64,000 bases of DNA, taken from Pandoraea sp. ASV26 (GTDB taxonomy: Bacteria; Pseudomonadota; Gammaproteobacteria; Burkholderiales; Burkholderiaceae). The position numbers and the translations under genes were made by a program. How positions within the stretch are numbered: position 1 is the stretch's first letter; each line of letters begins with the position of its first letter. The notes beneath the pieces were generated by a model, which searched no databases, was not told the DNA's origin, and saw nothing but the letters and a program-made list of their open reading frames with translations. This document shows positions 26,274 to 35,861 of the stretch, piece by piece. Location: NCBI RefSeq assembly GCF_016428915.1, contig NZ_JAELTP010000004.1, positions 55,312-119,311 of the forward strand, in the 5' to 3' direction.

Positions 26274-27133
26274 GCATGGTATGGGATCTGATCGTCGGCC
26301 CGTTCTCGGAATTCGACTTCATGCGCCACGCGCTCGTCGGCAGCCTCGCGTTGTCGATCGGATGCACGCCGGTAGGCGTGTTCCTGCTGCTGCGACGCAT
26401 GAGCCTGATGGGCGATTCGCTCTCGCATGCCGTGCTGCCGGGGGCCGCCATCGGCTATCTGATCGGCGGCCTGTCGCTGCCATGGATGGCGGGCGGCGGC
26501 ATGGTGGCCGGCCTGCTCGTTGCGCTGCTCGCCGGGCTGTCGAGCCGGCGCACGCGGCTCGACGAAGGCGCCTCGTTCGCCGGCTTCTATCTGCTTGCAT
26601 TGGCCGGTGGCGTGGTGATCGTCTCCAAATGGGGCAACAGCGTCGATCTGATGCACCTGCTCTTCGGTTCGGTGCTCGCCGTGGACGATCCGTCGCTCAT
26701 TCTCGTGGCCGCGATCGCTACCGTGACGCTGCTCTGGTTCGGATGGCATTATCGCGGCCTCGTGCTCGATAGCGCCGATCCAACGTTCCTCGGCCACGGG
26801 CATGGCAAGAGCGTGATGCGCTACCACCTCGGCTTTACCGTGCTCACGGTGATGAACCTCGTGGCGGGATTTCAGGCGATGGGCACGCTCATGGCCGTAG
26901 GACTGATGATGCTGCCGGCCGCGACCGCCCGGCTCGTCGCCCGCACGCTGCCGGGCATGCTGCTCGTGGCCTGGCTGGTCGCGAGCGCGTCGAGCGTGAT
27001 CGGGCTGCTGATTTCGTATTATTTGGCCTGCCCGTCCGGGCCGGCCATCGTTTTGACAGCAGGCATCGCCTATCTGGGCGCGCTGCTTGCCACTCCGGGC
27101 CAGGCCAATACGGCGAAGACCCCGGCGCTTTAA
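26270..27133 (+). CDS. Metal (zinc/manganese) ABC transporter permease
   Basis: A protein of 287 residues of the ZnuB/MntB family with eight to nine membrane spans. Conserved stretches are RRMSLMGDSLSHAVLPGAAIGYL near the N-terminus and the late AVGLMMLPAATARLVARTLPGMLL. ATG 26270 overlaps the ATPase stop by 4 bp, which settles the start; the frame is open further upstream within the ATPase gene. It forms the inner-membrane channel for the metal. Confidence 0.92.
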   Translation: MSMVWDLIVGPFSEFDFMRHALVGSLALSIGCTPVGVFLLLRRMSLMGDSLSHAVLPGAAIGYLIGGLSLPWMAGGGMVAGLLVALLAGLSSRRTRLDEGASFAGFYLLALAGGVVIVSKWGNSVDLMHLLFGSVLAVDDPSLILVAAIATVTLLWFGWHYRGLVLDSADPTFLGHGHGKSVMRYHLGFTVLTVMNLVAGFQAMGTLMAVGLMMLPAATARLVARTLPGMLLVAWLVASASSVIGLLISYYLACPSGPAIVLTAGIAYLGALLATPGQANTAKTPAL

Positions 27134-27144
27134 GAGAGGAAAAC

Positions 27145-28089
27145 ATGTTCGGATTGGGTAAACGGGGCCGCCGCTCATCGGGCGGCAAATCCTGGCTTGG
27201 TGCGGGCGCCTTCGCCGCAATGTTCGCTCTGGCGCTGGCGTTCGCCGGTCCGGCACGCGCGCAGGACACGCGCCTGCCCGTCGGCGTGAGCTTCAGCATT
27301 CTGTCCGACATCGTGAAGGTGGTCGGCGGCGACCGGATCGACGTCACCACCCTCGTCGGCCCCGATCAGGACACACACGTCTATGAGCCGACCCCGGCGG
27401 ACGTCGCCAAGCTCTCGGGCACCAAGCTCTTTTTCGTGAACGGTCTGGGCTTCGAAGGCTGGCTGCCCCGTTTGATGAAGTCGAGCCACTATGCCGGCAC
27501 GCTGGTCACGGTCACGAAGGGCCTCAAGCCCCGCACCATGGTCGACGACGGCAAGACGGTGACCGATCCGCACATGTTCCAGGACCCTGAGCGGGTGAAG
27601 GCCATGGTCGACAACATCGCAGCCGCCCTGTCGCAGGCCGATCCGGCCGGTAGCACCTACTATGCGGAACGCGCGAAGAACTATCAGGGCGCGCTCGACG
27701 ACCTGATCACCTGGGCGAACAAGCAACTCGCCCCGATTGCGCCCGCCCGTCGCGTAGTGCTGACGTCGCATGACGCTTTCGGCTACCTCGGCCAGCGGTT
27801 CGGCATCAAATTCCTCGCCCCCGAGGGGGTGTCGACGGAGAGCGAGGCCAGTGCCAAGGACGTGGCGAACCTGATCCGCGTGATCCGTCGCACCGGCATC
27901 AAGGCGGTCTTCATGGAGAACATCTCCAATCCGCGTCTGGTCGAGCGTATCGCCAAGGACGCCAAGGTCACGGTCGACGGCAAGCTTTACTCCGATGCGC
28001 TCTCGCAGAACCCGGAAGCCACGACCTACCTCCAGTTGTTCCAGCACAACATCCGCGCCATTGCGGCAGCGATGAAGGATAACCGCTAG
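27145..28089 (+). CDS. Metal ABC transporter substrate-binding protein (ZnuA/MntA-like)
   Basis: A protein of 314 residues with an Arg/Gly-rich start, a hydrophobic core and a cleavage region ARAQ-D. Cluster A-I metal-binding features are all visible: DTHVYEPTP (first histidine), DPHMF (second histidine), TSHDAFGYLGQRFG, and EGVSTESEASAKD with a later SDALS. There is no long histidine-rich loop of the kind seen in ZnuA of enterobacteria, so manganese cannot be excluded by sequence. The Zur-like operator favours zinc. AGAGAGG precedes ATG 27145. Confidence 0.9.
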   Translation: MFGLGKRGRRSSGGKSWLGAGAFAAMFALALAFAGPARAQDTRLPVGVSFSILSDIVKVVGGDRIDVTTLVGPDQDTHVYEPTPADVAKLSGTKLFFVNGLGFEGWLPRLMKSSHYAGTLVTVTKGLKPRTMVDDGKTVTDPHMFQDPERVKAMVDNIAAALSQADPAGSTYYAERAKNYQGALDDLITWANKQLAPIAPARRVVLTSHDAFGYLGQRFGIKFLAPEGVSTESEASAKDVANLIRVIRRTGIKAVFMENISNPRLVERIAKDAKVTVDGKLYSDALSQNPEATTYLQLFQHNIRAIAAAMKDNR

Positions 28090-28106
28090 TCTCGCTGTTC
28101 CCCCGC

Positions 28107-28132
28107 GGTGCACGCGGTATAATGCGTGCACC
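28107..28132 (+). promoter_or_regulatory. Promoter -10 box embedded in an inverted repeat
   Basis: A consensus TATAAT (28118-28123) is framed by perfect 9-bp arms GGTGCACGC (28107-28115) and GCGTGCACC (28124-28132). A weak -35 (CTGTTC, 28095-28100) lies 17 bp upstream. It reads towards miaB. Confidence 0.6.
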
Positions 28133-28164
28133 ACACACCGGCCCCGCTACGGAGGTCCGGACAG

Positions 28165-28183
28165 GCCGGCCACGCCGGCTTTT
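28165..28183 (+). terminator. Short intrinsic terminator between the metal importer and miaB
   Basis: GCCGGC (28165-28170), loop CAC, GCCGGC (28174-28179), then TTTT. It can end the metal-importer transcript. It also lies only about 45 bases after the promoter at 28118, so that promoter would be attenuated or make a very short RNA. Confidence 0.7.
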
Positions 28184-28286
28184 GCGTTTGGGCCGCCGCT
28201 TTTCTCGTGCAGCCCGGCAAGACTGAACCCCTGAAACACTCAATACGGACGCCCCCAGGTTAACCACTGAGAACGGCGCACACTTA

Positions 28287-29630
28287 ATGGCAAAGAAGAT
28301 TTACATCAAGACGTTCGGCTGTCAGATGAACGAGTACGACTCCGACAAGATGGCGGACGTGCTCGGCGCAGCCGAAGGTCTCGAAAAGACCGACTCCCCC
28401 GAAGACGCCGACGTGATCCTGTTCAACACCTGCTCCGTGCGTGAAAAGGCGCAGGAAAAGGTGTTCTCGGATCTGGGCCGCATGCGCGCGCTCAAGGAGA
28501 TCAAGCCGGATCTGGTGATCGGCGTGGGCGGCTGTGTTGCCAGTCAGGAAGGCGCTGCCATCGTGCAGCGCGCGCCCTATGTAGACGTGGTGTTCGGCCC
28601 GCAAACGCTGCATCGTCTGCCGCAAATGCTCGAAGCGCGCCGCGCCACCGGCCGCTCGCAGGTCGACATCTCGTTCCCGGAGATCGAGAAGTTCGACCAT
28701 CTGCCGCCGGCCAAGGTCGAGGGCCCCACCGCCTTCGTCTCGATCATGGAAGGCTGCTCGAAGTATTGCAGCTACTGCGTGGTGCCGTACACGCGCGGCG
28801 ACGAAGTCTCGCGCCCGTTCGAGGACGTGCTCACCGAGATCGCCGGTCTGGCCGAACAGGGCGTGCGCGAAATCACGCTGCTCGGGCAGAACGTGAACGC
28901 CTATCGCGGCCTGATGGCCGACGGTGAGATCGCCGACTTCGCGCTGCTCATCGAATACGTAGCGGAAGTGCCGGGCATCGAGCGTATCCGCTACACGACC
29001 AGCCACCCGAAGGAATTCACACAGCGCCTGATCGACACCTATGCCAAGGTGCCCAAGCTCGTGAGCCATCTGCACCTGCCCGTGCAGCACGGCGCCGACC
29101 GTGTGCTCTCGGCCATGAAGCGCGGCTACACCGTGCTGGAATACAAGTCGATCATCCGCCGCCTGCGTCAGGTGCGCCCCGACATGTCGATGTCGTCGGA
29201 CTTCATCGTCGGCTTTCCCGGCGAGACGGAAGACGATTTCGACAAGCTCATGACGATGATTCACGAGATCGGCTACGACACGAGCTTCTCGTTCATCTAC
29301 AGCCCGCGTCCCGGCACGCCGGCCGCCAATCTGCCGGACGACACCCCGCGTGAAGTCAAGCTGCGCCGTCTGCAACACTTGCAGGCGGTGATCGAGGAAA
29401 ACGCCGCGCGCATCAGCCAAAGCATGGTCGGCTCGCGCCAGCGCATTCTCGTCGAAGGCGTGTCGCGCAAAGACCCGAACGAGCTGCAAGGCCGCACGGA
29501 GAACAATCGCGTGGTGAACTTCCCCGCCTCCGAAGCGCAACGCGCCAGCCTGATCGGCGAGATGACCGACGTTGTGATCACGCTCGCCTACCCGCACTCG
29601 TTGCGTGGCGAGCTGGTCACCACGCACTAA
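28287..29630 (+). CDS. miaB: tRNA-2-methylthio-N6-dimethylallyladenosine synthase
   Basis: A protein of 447 residues, a radical-SAM methylthiotransferase. The N-terminal UPF0004 domain begins [20 protein letters not shown] and has three cluster cysteines (GCQMN, NTCSVR, VGGCVA). The radical-SAM CxxxCxxC is [10 protein letters not shown]-terminal TRAM domain covers about residues 380-445. It adds the methylthio group to isopentenyl-A37 of tRNAs reading UNN codons. It heads the conserved block miaB-phoH-ybeY-corC-lnt. Confidence 0.97.
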   Translation: MAKKIYIKTFGCQMNEYDSDKMADVLGAAEGLEKTDSPEDADVILFNTCSVREKAQEKVFSDLGRMRALKEIKPDLVIGVGGCVASQEGAAIVQRAPYVDVVFGPQTLHRLPQMLEARRATGRSQVDISFPEIEKFDHLPPAKVEGPTAFVSIMEGCSKYCSYCVVPYTRGDEVSRPFEDVLTEIAGLAEQGVREITLLGQNVNAYRGLMADGEIADFALLIEYVAEVPGIERIRYTTSHPKEFTQRLIDTYAKVPKLVSHLHLPVQHGADRVLSAMKRGYTVLEYKSIIRRLRQVRPDMSMSSDFIVGFPGETEDDFDKLMTMIHEIGYDTSFSFIYSPRPGTPAANLPDDTPREVKLRRLQHLQAVIEENAARISQSMVGSRQRILVEGVSRKDPNELQGRTENNRVVNFPASEAQRASLIGEMTDVVITLAYPHSLRGELVTTH

Positions 29631-29645
29631 GCGATATTCGCGCAT

Positions 29646-30803
29646 ATGAACGGACCCGGCAGGCCCTGGCGAGCACACCGCATTCCCGAGCCTGCCCCCG
29701 GCGACTCCATCGAACGACCTGAACAGGCACCCGACCGGATCATTTTGAAAGCACCCGTCCAAGAATTCACCGCCCCGCGCGACGATAATCGCCGTCTGGC
29801 CAACCTTTGCGGCCCGCTCGACGAAAACCTGCGCCAGATCGAACAGGCGCTCGACGTCTCGATTTCCCGCCGCGGCCATCGCTTCTCCGTTCGCGGCAAG
29901 AGCGCCGTGATCGCCACGCAGGCGCTCGAGAGCTTCTACAACCGCGCCGCCGAACCGTTGTCGGTCGACGACATTCAGCTAGGTCTCGTGGAGTCGCGTC
30001 AGGGGCTCGTGCCGAGCGTGCGACATGGCGACGACAACCCGTTTGCCACCGGGGAGACCGAAGACGGCTCCCCCGTGCTGCACACGCGCCGCAGCGACCT
30101 GCACGGCCGCACGCCGGCGCAGCGCGATTACCTCAAGCAGATCCTCTCGCACGATGTGACGTTCGGCATCGGCCCGGCCGGTACCGGCAAGACCTATCTG
30201 GCCGTGGCGTGCGCCGTCGACGCGCTCGAGCGCGACGCGGTCAAGCGCATCGTGCTCACGCGTCCGGCCGTGGAAGCGGGCGAGCGTCTGGGCTTCCTGC
30301 CCGGCGATCTGGCACAGAAGGTCGACCCGTACCTGCGCCCGCTCTACGACGCGCTCTACGATCTGCTCGGCTTCGACAAGACGCAGAAGTACTTCGAGAA
30401 GCAGATGATCGAGATCGCGCCGCTCGCGTATATGCGCGGGCGCACGCTCAATCACGCGTTCATCATTCTGGACGAGGCGCAGAACACCACGCCCGAGCAG
30501 ATGAAGATGTTCCTCACGCGTATCGGCTTCGGCAGCAAGGCCGTCGTGACCGGCGACACCACGCAGGTCGACCTGCCGCGCGGCGCGAAGAGCGGCCTGA
30601 TGGAAGCGCAACTGATCCTGAAGAACGTTCGCGGCATCGCCATGACCCGCTTCACCAGCGTGGACGTGGTGCGTCACCCGCTGGTCGCCCGTATCGTCGA
30701 AGCGTACGACGCGCACACGCAGCACGCCGAAGCCGGACTGGATCTGCCGGAACCGGGTGAGCGTGAGCGACGCGAGGCCCGCGCATCGCGAGGCAAGGCA
30801 TGA
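29646..30803 (+). CDS. PhoH-family ATPase (YbeZ-like)
   Basis: A protein of 385 residues. An N-terminal KH-like RNA-binding region of about 100 residues precedes the P-loop [11 protein letters not shown]. Walker B is in [14 protein letters not shown], and the family-specific [11 protein letters not shown] follows. YbeZ works with the YbeY nuclease in rRNA maturation and ribosome quality control. It lies 15 bp behind miaB and overlaps ybeY by 4 bp (ATGA), confirming an operon. Confidence 0.95.
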   Translation: MNGPGRPWRAHRIPEPAPGDSIERPEQAPDRIILKAPVQEFTAPRDDNRRLANLCGPLDENLRQIEQALDVSISRRGHRFSVRGKSAVIATQALESFYNRAAEPLSVDDIQLGLVESRQGLVPSVRHGDDNPFATGETEDGSPVLHTRRSDLHGRTPAQRDYLKQILSHDVTFGIGPAGTGKTYLAVACAVDALERDAVKRIVLTRPAVEAGERLGFLPGDLAQKVDPYLRPLYDALYDLLGFDKTQKYFEKQMIEIAPLAYMRGRTLNHAFIILDEAQNTTPEQMKMFLTRIGFGSKAVVTGDTTQVDLPRGAKSGLMEAQLILKNVRGIAMTRFTSVDVVRHPLVARIVEAYDAHTQHAEAGLDLPEPGERERREARASRGKA

Positions 30804-31375
30804 GCGAGAGCACCCGCGAGCGCGCCACGGGGGCGCCGCGCCGTGCGCCCGCCCATGCGCTCAAGCTCACCACCCAGTTCGTGGCCGGCCCGGCGTTCGC
30901 CGCGCACAAGGCGCTGCTCTCGCGCACCGCTGTGCGCCGCTGGGTGCAGGCTGCGCTGCTGGCCGACGCCGAACTGACGCTGCGCTTCGTCGACGCCGAG
31001 GAAGGCCAGACGCTCAATCGCGGCTATCGCGGCAAGGACTACGCCACCAATGTGCTCACGTTTGCCTATGCGCAAGACGAGAGCGATCCGGTGACGGGCG
31101 ACATCGTGCTGTGCTGCCCGGTGGTCGAGCGCGAGGCGAGCGAGCAAGGCATCGCGCTTGAAGCGCATTACGCGCACCTGATCGTGCACGGCGTGCTCCA
31201 CGCGCAAGGCTACGACCACGAAGCGGACGACGAGGCACAGGAAATGGAAGGTCTGGAGACGGAGATTCTCGCCGGCCTCGGCTACCCCGATCCTTATGCG
31301 TCGGAGAAGTCCGCTCCCGCGGCGGCTGCCACGCCTGTCAAAACCAAGACGCCGGCCAAACCGCGCCGCGCCTGA
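30800..31375 (+). CDS. ybeY: Endoribonuclease YbeY (16S rRNA 3' end maturation)
   Basis: A protein of 191 residues with the zinc motif [12 protein letters not shown] (three histidines), central to this family. [17 protein letters not shown] is also conserved. It acts on the 3' end of 16S rRNA and in 70S quality control. The last 25 residues are Ala/Lys/Pro-rich and make it longer than the E. coli enzyme. It overlaps the PhoH gene. Confidence 0.96.
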   Translation: MSESTRERATGAPRRAPAHALKLTTQFVAGPAFAAHKALLSRTAVRRWVQAALLADAELTLRFVDAEEGQTLNRGYRGKDYATNVLTFAYAQDESDPVTGDIVLCCPVVEREASEQGIALEAHYAHLIVHGVLHAQGYDHEADDEAQEMEGLETEILAGLGYPDPYASEKSAPAAAATPVKTKTPAKPRRA

Positions 31376-31386
31376 CCCGATATCGT

Positions 31387-32073
31387 ATGGACCGCACCCC
31401 TGAACGCCCGACTGCCTCCGAGACCTCACCGGCCAGCGTGTCGAGCGGTCCAGGATGCACCCAATACCCACCCGACATCGGGCTGGGCCGCCATCTCACG
31501 CAGGAAGAACTCGCGAGCTCGCTCGACGCGGCGCTCACCGGCTGGGATGGCCGTCAGGATCTGTGGATCTTCGCGTACGGCTCGCTCATCTGGAACCCCG
31601 GTCTGCCCGTCGAGGAAAGTCAGCGCGCCCGCGTGTACGGCTATCACCGGGGGCTGTATCTGTGGTCGCGCGTCAATCGCGGCACCCCCGAGCACCCCGG
31701 ACTCGTGCTCGCGCTCGATCGTGGCGGTTCGTGCGCAGGCGTGGCGATGCGGATCGCGGCCGCCCGTGCCCGCACCGAACTCGAAACGCTCTGGTATCGC
31801 GAGATGGCGATGGGCTCGTATCGTCCGGCGTGGCTCAATTGCGTGCTCGCCGACGGCCGCACTGCGCCTGCGCTCGCGTTCGTCATGCGACGCGACGTGA
31901 AGAGCTACGCGGGACGTCTGCCCGACGACATCATCCGCAAGGTCTTCCGTCAGGCGCAGGGACGCTACGGCACGACACAGGATTACGTCGCCCGCACGGT
32001 CAAGGCGTTGCGCGAAGCGGGCATGCCCGACCCAGCGCTCGAAGCGGTGCTGCACCGGTGCGGTGCACACTGA
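31387..32073 (+). CDS. Gamma-glutamylcyclotransferase, ChaC-like
   Basis: A protein of 228 residues. The hallmark YGSL loop is in LWIFAYGSLIWNPGL, and RARVYGYHRGLYLWS and the catalytic glutamate region near TLWYREMAMGSY follow. ChaC-type enzymes split glutathione into 5-oxoproline and Cys-Gly. The gene is inserted, 11 bp behind ybeY and same strand, into the otherwise conserved ybeY-corC-lnt order. About 65 residues of low-complexity sequence precede the domain. Confidence 0.88.
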   Translation: MDRTPERPTASETSPASVSSGPGCTQYPPDIGLGRHLTQEELASSLDAALTGWDGRQDLWIFAYGSLIWNPGLPVEESQRARVYGYHRGLYLWSRVNRGTPEHPGLVLALDRGGSCAGVAMRIAAARARTELETLWYREMAMGSYRPAWLNCVLADGRTAPALAFVMRRDVKSYAGRLPDDIIRKVFRQAQGRYGTTQDYVARTVKALREAGMPDPALEAVLHRCGAH

Positions 32074-32279
32074 AACACGTGCCAACGCGCTGAACGGTCT
32101 GAATTCCGTAGCGTCGCGCCGTCGCAAACACGGCGTAATAATTCACTGTGGAAATCGGACGCAAGCATGACGGAAATACGACGCCAGCGCGGCGGCGCTG
32201 TCGCAGCGATGCCGCACATCTGGTGTATCCTTTAGCTTCCTGAAACAGCCCGGCGTCCGCCCACCTTGGACGCGCCGTC

Positions 32280-33155
32280 ATGAACGACCCTTATCCCAGT
32301 CGACCCGGTCGAAAAAACCCTGATAAACCTCGCTCCCTGCTCGAACGCCTCACCGATCTGATTTCTCCAGAGCCGGAGTCGCGCGCAGAGTTGCTCGAAA
32401 TTCTGCAAGACGCCCACGCCCGCAACCTGATGGACGCCGATTCTCTGGCGATGATCGAGGGCGTATTCCAGGTGGCTGATCTGTGTGCCCGCGACATCAT
32501 GGTGCCGCGCGCGCAAATGGACGCCATCAACATCGAACAGACTCCCGAAGAATTCGTGCCGTTCGTGCTGGAACAGGCGCACTCGCGCTATCCGGTCTTC
32601 GAAGGCAATCGCGACAACATCATCGGCATTCTGCTCGCGAAGGATCTGCTGCGTTACTACGCGAATCACGATTTCGACGTGCGCGACATGCTGCGCCCGG
32701 CCGTGTTCATTCCGGAGTCGAAGCGTCTGAACGTGCTGCTGCACGACTTCCGCGTGAATCGCAATCACATCGCCATCGTCGTGGACGAATACGGCGGTGT
32801 GGCAGGCCTCATCACCATTGAAGACGTGCTCGAGCAGATCGTCGGCGACATCGAAGACGAGTACGACTTCGATGAGGAAGAAGACAACATCATCTCCGCG
32901 CCCGACGGGACCTATCGCATTCGCGCGCTGACCGAGATCGAGCAGTTCAACGAAGCGTTCGGTACGCAGTTCGTTGATGCCGAAAACGACACGATCGGCG
33001 GTATGATCACGCACCAGTTCGGTCGTGTGCCTCGCCGCGGTGAACGTATGCGCATCGGCAATCTCGTGTTCGAAGTGCTGCGTGCCGACGGCCGTCAGGT
33101 TCACATGCTGCTGTTGCGGCGCATGGAGCCGGCACCTGCCGTTCAGTCCGAGTAA
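32280..33155 (+). CDS. CorC/HlyC-family CBS-domain transporter-associated protein
   Basis: A protein of 291 residues without an N-terminal DUF21 membrane domain. Two CBS domains (residues about 65-190, with DIMVPRAQMDAINIEQ and the VDEYGGVAGLITIEDVLEQIVG stretch) are followed by a transporter-associated CorC_HlyC domain. It matches E. coli YbeX/CorC, linked to magnesium homeostasis and to ribosome metabolism with YbeY. It follows a 206-bp gap that may hold its own promoter and is 15 bp upstream of lnt. Confidence 0.93.
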   Translation: MNDPYPSRPGRKNPDKPRSLLERLTDLISPEPESRAELLEILQDAHARNLMDADSLAMIEGVFQVADLCARDIMVPRAQMDAINIEQTPEEFVPFVLEQAHSRYPVFEGNRDNIIGILLAKDLLRYYANHDFDVRDMLRPAVFIPESKRLNVLLHDFRVNRNHIAIVVDEYGGVAGLITIEDVLEQIVGDIEDEYDFDEEEDNIISAPDGTYRIRALTEIEQFNEAFGTQFVDAENDTIGGMITHQFGRVPRRGERMRIGNLVFEVLRADGRQVHMLLLRRMEPAPAVQSE

Positions 33156-33170
33156 CCCCTTCATCGATCC

Positions 33171-34727
33171 ATGCAGGAAATGACCGTCCACGCGCCCGAG
33201 CGGCGCTCGTGGCCGGCCTGGCGCGCCCGTGTGCTCGCCGGTCTGGCCGGTATTGCGCAAACGCTGGCGTTTGCGCCGCGCGACGTCTGGTGGCTGCAAC
33301 TGCTCGCCATGGCGGGACTCTTCGTGCTCGTCGAGCGCAGCGCCTCGCGGCGCGACGCCCTCTGGCTCGGCGGCTGCTTCGGCCTTACGTCGTTCGTGTC
33401 CGGCATCTGGTGGCTCTACATCAGCATGCACACGTACGGCGGCATGCCGGGCGTCATGGCCGGTGCGGCGGTCGTCCTGTTCTCGATCTATCTCGCGTTT
33501 TACCCTGCGCTGGCGGCATTCGTCACCCGCTCGGTGACAGCCGCCGGCCCGTGGCGCAGCTTCGCGTTCGCCGGTGCCTGGACACTCGCGGAATGGCTGC
33601 GCGGCACCGTCTTCACCGGCTTTCCGTGGCTCTCGCCCGGCTACGCCCATGTCGACGGCCCGCTGGCAGGCTTCGCGCCGCTCGTCGGGGTCTACGGCAT
33701 CGGCGGACTCGCCGCCCTCGCGGCAGCGTGGCTCGCCCGTGCCGTGCTGCCCGTGGTCATGACGGCACGGCCCATGCGTCGCCTGGCAGCCGTCGTCGGC
33801 ACGCTGGCGCTGCTCGCCGTGGGGGCAGGACTCACCCGGCACGAATGGACGACGCCGTCGGGCAAACCGCTCACGGTTCGGCTGCTGCAAGGCAATATCG
33901 CGCAGGACATGAAGTTCGAGCGCGCCGGGATCGACCACGCCATGGCGCTGTACCGCGACATGATCGTGGCCGCGCCGGCCGATCTCATCATCACGCCGGA
34001 GACGGCGTTCCCCGTGCTGCTGCAAGGCATTCCGCCCGACGTGGCCGTCCCGATCCGCGAGTTTGCCGATCGCACCGGCTCGCACGTGGTGCTCGGCGCC
34101 GTGGGCGCGACCCTCACCGAGCGCGGCCCGACCGATCTGACCAACAGCCTGTTCGGCGTGACACCGCGCGATCAGACGCTCTACCGCTACGACAAGCATC
34201 ACCTCGTGCCTTTCGGCGAATTCGTGCCGTGGGGCTTTCGCTGGTTCGTCGACATGATGCACATCCCGCTGGGCGACTTCCTGCGCGGCACGGCCACGCC
34301 GGGCGGCTTCCCGGTTCGCGATCAGCGCGTGGCGCTCGACATCTGCTACGAGGACTTGTTCGGCGAGGAAATCGCGCAGGCGCTACGCAACATGCCCGAA
34401 CCGGCGACCGTACTCGTCAACTCGACGAACCTCGCGTGGTTCGGCGACACCATCGCCCTCGACCAGCATCTGCAAATCGCGCGCATGCGCGCGCTGGAGA
34501 CGGGGCGTCCGATGTTGCGGGCGACGAACACCGGCACGACGGCGATCATCGATGCACACGCTCGCGTGCAGGGGCGTCTGCCCGCGATGACGACGGGCGC
34601 GCTCACCGGCAACGTCCAACCCTACAGCGGCCTCACGCCGTACGTTCGCTTCGGCAATGTGCCCGCGCTGGTGCTCGCACTCGTCGCGCTGGGCCTCGGT
34701 CTGGCGATGACACGCCGGGCGCGCTGA
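33171..34727 (+). CDS. lnt: Apolipoprotein N-acyltransferase
   Basis: A protein of 518 residues. The N-terminal half has about six membrane spans; the C-terminal half is a nitrilase-like periplasmic domain. The catalytic Glu-Lys-Cys triad is visible as ITPETAFP (Glu), RYDKHHLVPFGE (Lys) and DICYEDLFG (Cys). It adds the third acyl chain to lipoproteins at the inner membrane. ATG 33171 or 33180 may be the start. It ends the miaB block. Confidence 0.95.
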   Translation: MQEMTVHAPERRSWPAWRARVLAGLAGIAQTLAFAPRDVWWLQLLAMAGLFVLVERSASRRDALWLGGCFGLTSFVSGIWWLYISMHTYGGMPGVMAGAAVVLFSIYLAFYPALAAFVTRSVTAAGPWRSFAFAGAWTLAEWLRGTVFTGFPWLSPGYAHVDGPLAGFAPLVGVYGIGGLAALAAAWLARAVLPVVMTARPMRRLAAVVGTLALLAVGAGLTRHEWTTPSGKPLTVRLLQGNIAQDMKFERAGIDHAMALYRDMIVAAPADLIITPETAFPVLLQGIPPDVAVPIREFADRTGSHVVLGAVGATLTERGPTDLTNSLFGVTPRDQTLYRYDKHHLVPFGEFVPWGFRWFVDMMHIPLGDFLRGTATPGGFPVRDQRVALDICYEDLFGEEIAQALRNMPEPATVLVNSTNLAWFGDTIALDQHLQIARMRALETGRPMLRATNTGTTAIIDAHARVQGRLPAMTTGALTGNVQPYSGLTPYVRFGNVPALVLALVALGLGLAMTRRAR

Positions 34728-34753
34728 GACATTCGGGCGCCATCGAAATGACG

Positions 34754-34777
34754 CAGGGGGACGTGAAAATCCCCCTG
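34754..34777 (+). terminator. Hairpin after lnt
   Basis: Stem CAGGGGGA (34754-34761) / TCCCCCTG (34770-34777) with an 8-nt loop. There is no T-run, so it is a probable but weak terminator at the end of the miaB-lnt block. Confidence 0.5.
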
Positions 34778-34922
34778 TCGCACCACCCAATGGGCACTGA
34801 CGCCCCGTTCGGGTCGAATTCCCGCTAAAATTCAACGTTTTAGTTTGCTGGCCGCGCTCGCGGCCGGGCCAGCGAACTGCGCAAAATCCGCAATTTTTCC
34901 TGTTCGTCCGCGCGAATTCATC

Positions 34923-35861
34923 ATGCTCACCTTTCAACAAGTCATCCTGACGTTGCAGGATTACTGGGACAAGCAAGGCTGTGCGTTGCTCCAGCCTTAC
35001 GACATGGAGGTCGGCGCCGGTACCTCGCACACTGCCACGTTCCTTCGCGCAATCGGCCCGGAGCCGTGGCGTGCCGCCTATGTGCAGCCGTCGCGCCGTC
35101 CCAAGGATGGCCGTTACGGTGAAAATCCGAACCGCATGCAGCATTACTACCAGTATCAGGTGGTGCTCAAGCCGGCGCCGGAGAACATTCTCGACCTGTA
35201 TCTGGGGTCGCTGCGCGCGCTCGGTCTCGATCTGACCGAAAACGACGTGCGCTTCGTGGAAGACGACTGGGAAAACCCCACGCTCGGCGCCTGGGGACTG
35301 GGCTGGGAAGTGTGGCTCAACGGCATGGAAGTGACGCAGTTCACCTACTTCCAGCAAGTCGGCGGTCTGGATTGCAAGCCCGTGCTCGGCGAAATCACCT
35401 ACGGTATCGAGCGTCTGGCCATGTATCTGCAACAGGTCGAGAACGTCTACGATCTCGTGTGGACGGAATGGGAAGAGCAAACGGCTGACGGCCCGGTCAA
35501 GCGCCGACTGACCTACGGCGACGTGTTCCATCAGAACGAAGTCGAGCAGTCGACGTACAACTTCGAGCACTCGAACCAGCCGATGTTGTTCAGCTTCTTC
35601 GACAACTACGAGAGCGAAGCCAAGCGCCTCATCGAGGCCGAACTGGCGTTGCCCGCCTACGAGATGATTCTCAAGGCCGCGCACACCTTCAACCTGCTCG
35701 ACGCGCGCGGCGCCATCTCGGTGACTGAGCGTGCAGCGTATATCGGCCGTATCCGGGCGCTGTCGCGTCTGATCGCACAGGCCTACTACGCTTCGCGCGA
35801 GAAGCTCGGCTTCCCGATGCTGAACGCCCCCGCCGCCAAACCCCAAACGCAAGCCGCATGA
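34923..35861 (+). CDS. glyQ: Glycine-tRNA ligase, alpha subunit
   Basis: A protein of 312 residues beginning [20 protein letters not shown], the standard start of bacterial GlyQ. The class II motif region [20 protein letters not shown] carries substrate and ATP contacts. It activates glycine as an alpha2beta2 enzyme with GlyS. ATG 34923 is chosen over an upstream extension by homology. The stop overlaps the glyS start (ATGA). Confidence 0.97.
   Translation: MLTFQQVILTLQDYWDKQGCALLQPYDMEVGAGTSHTATFLRAIGPEPWRAAYVQPSRRPKDGRYGENPNRMQHYYQYQVVLKPAPENILDLYLGSLRALGLDLTENDVRFVEDDWENPTLGAWGLGWEVWLNGMEVTQFTYFQQVGGLDCKPVLGEITYGIERLAMYLQQVENVYDLVWTEWEEQTADGPVKRRLTYGDVFHQNEVEQSTYNFEHSNQPMLFSFFDNYESEAKRLIEAELALPAYEMILKAAHTFNLLDARGAISVTERAAYIGRIRALSRLIAQAYYASREKLGFPMLNAPAAKPQTQAA

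Noticed and set aside
34825..34843. Inverted repeat CTAAAA / TTTTAG upstream of glyQ as a T-box or operator
   Set aside because: Too short and without T-box features; more likely just the -10 region of the glyQ promoter.
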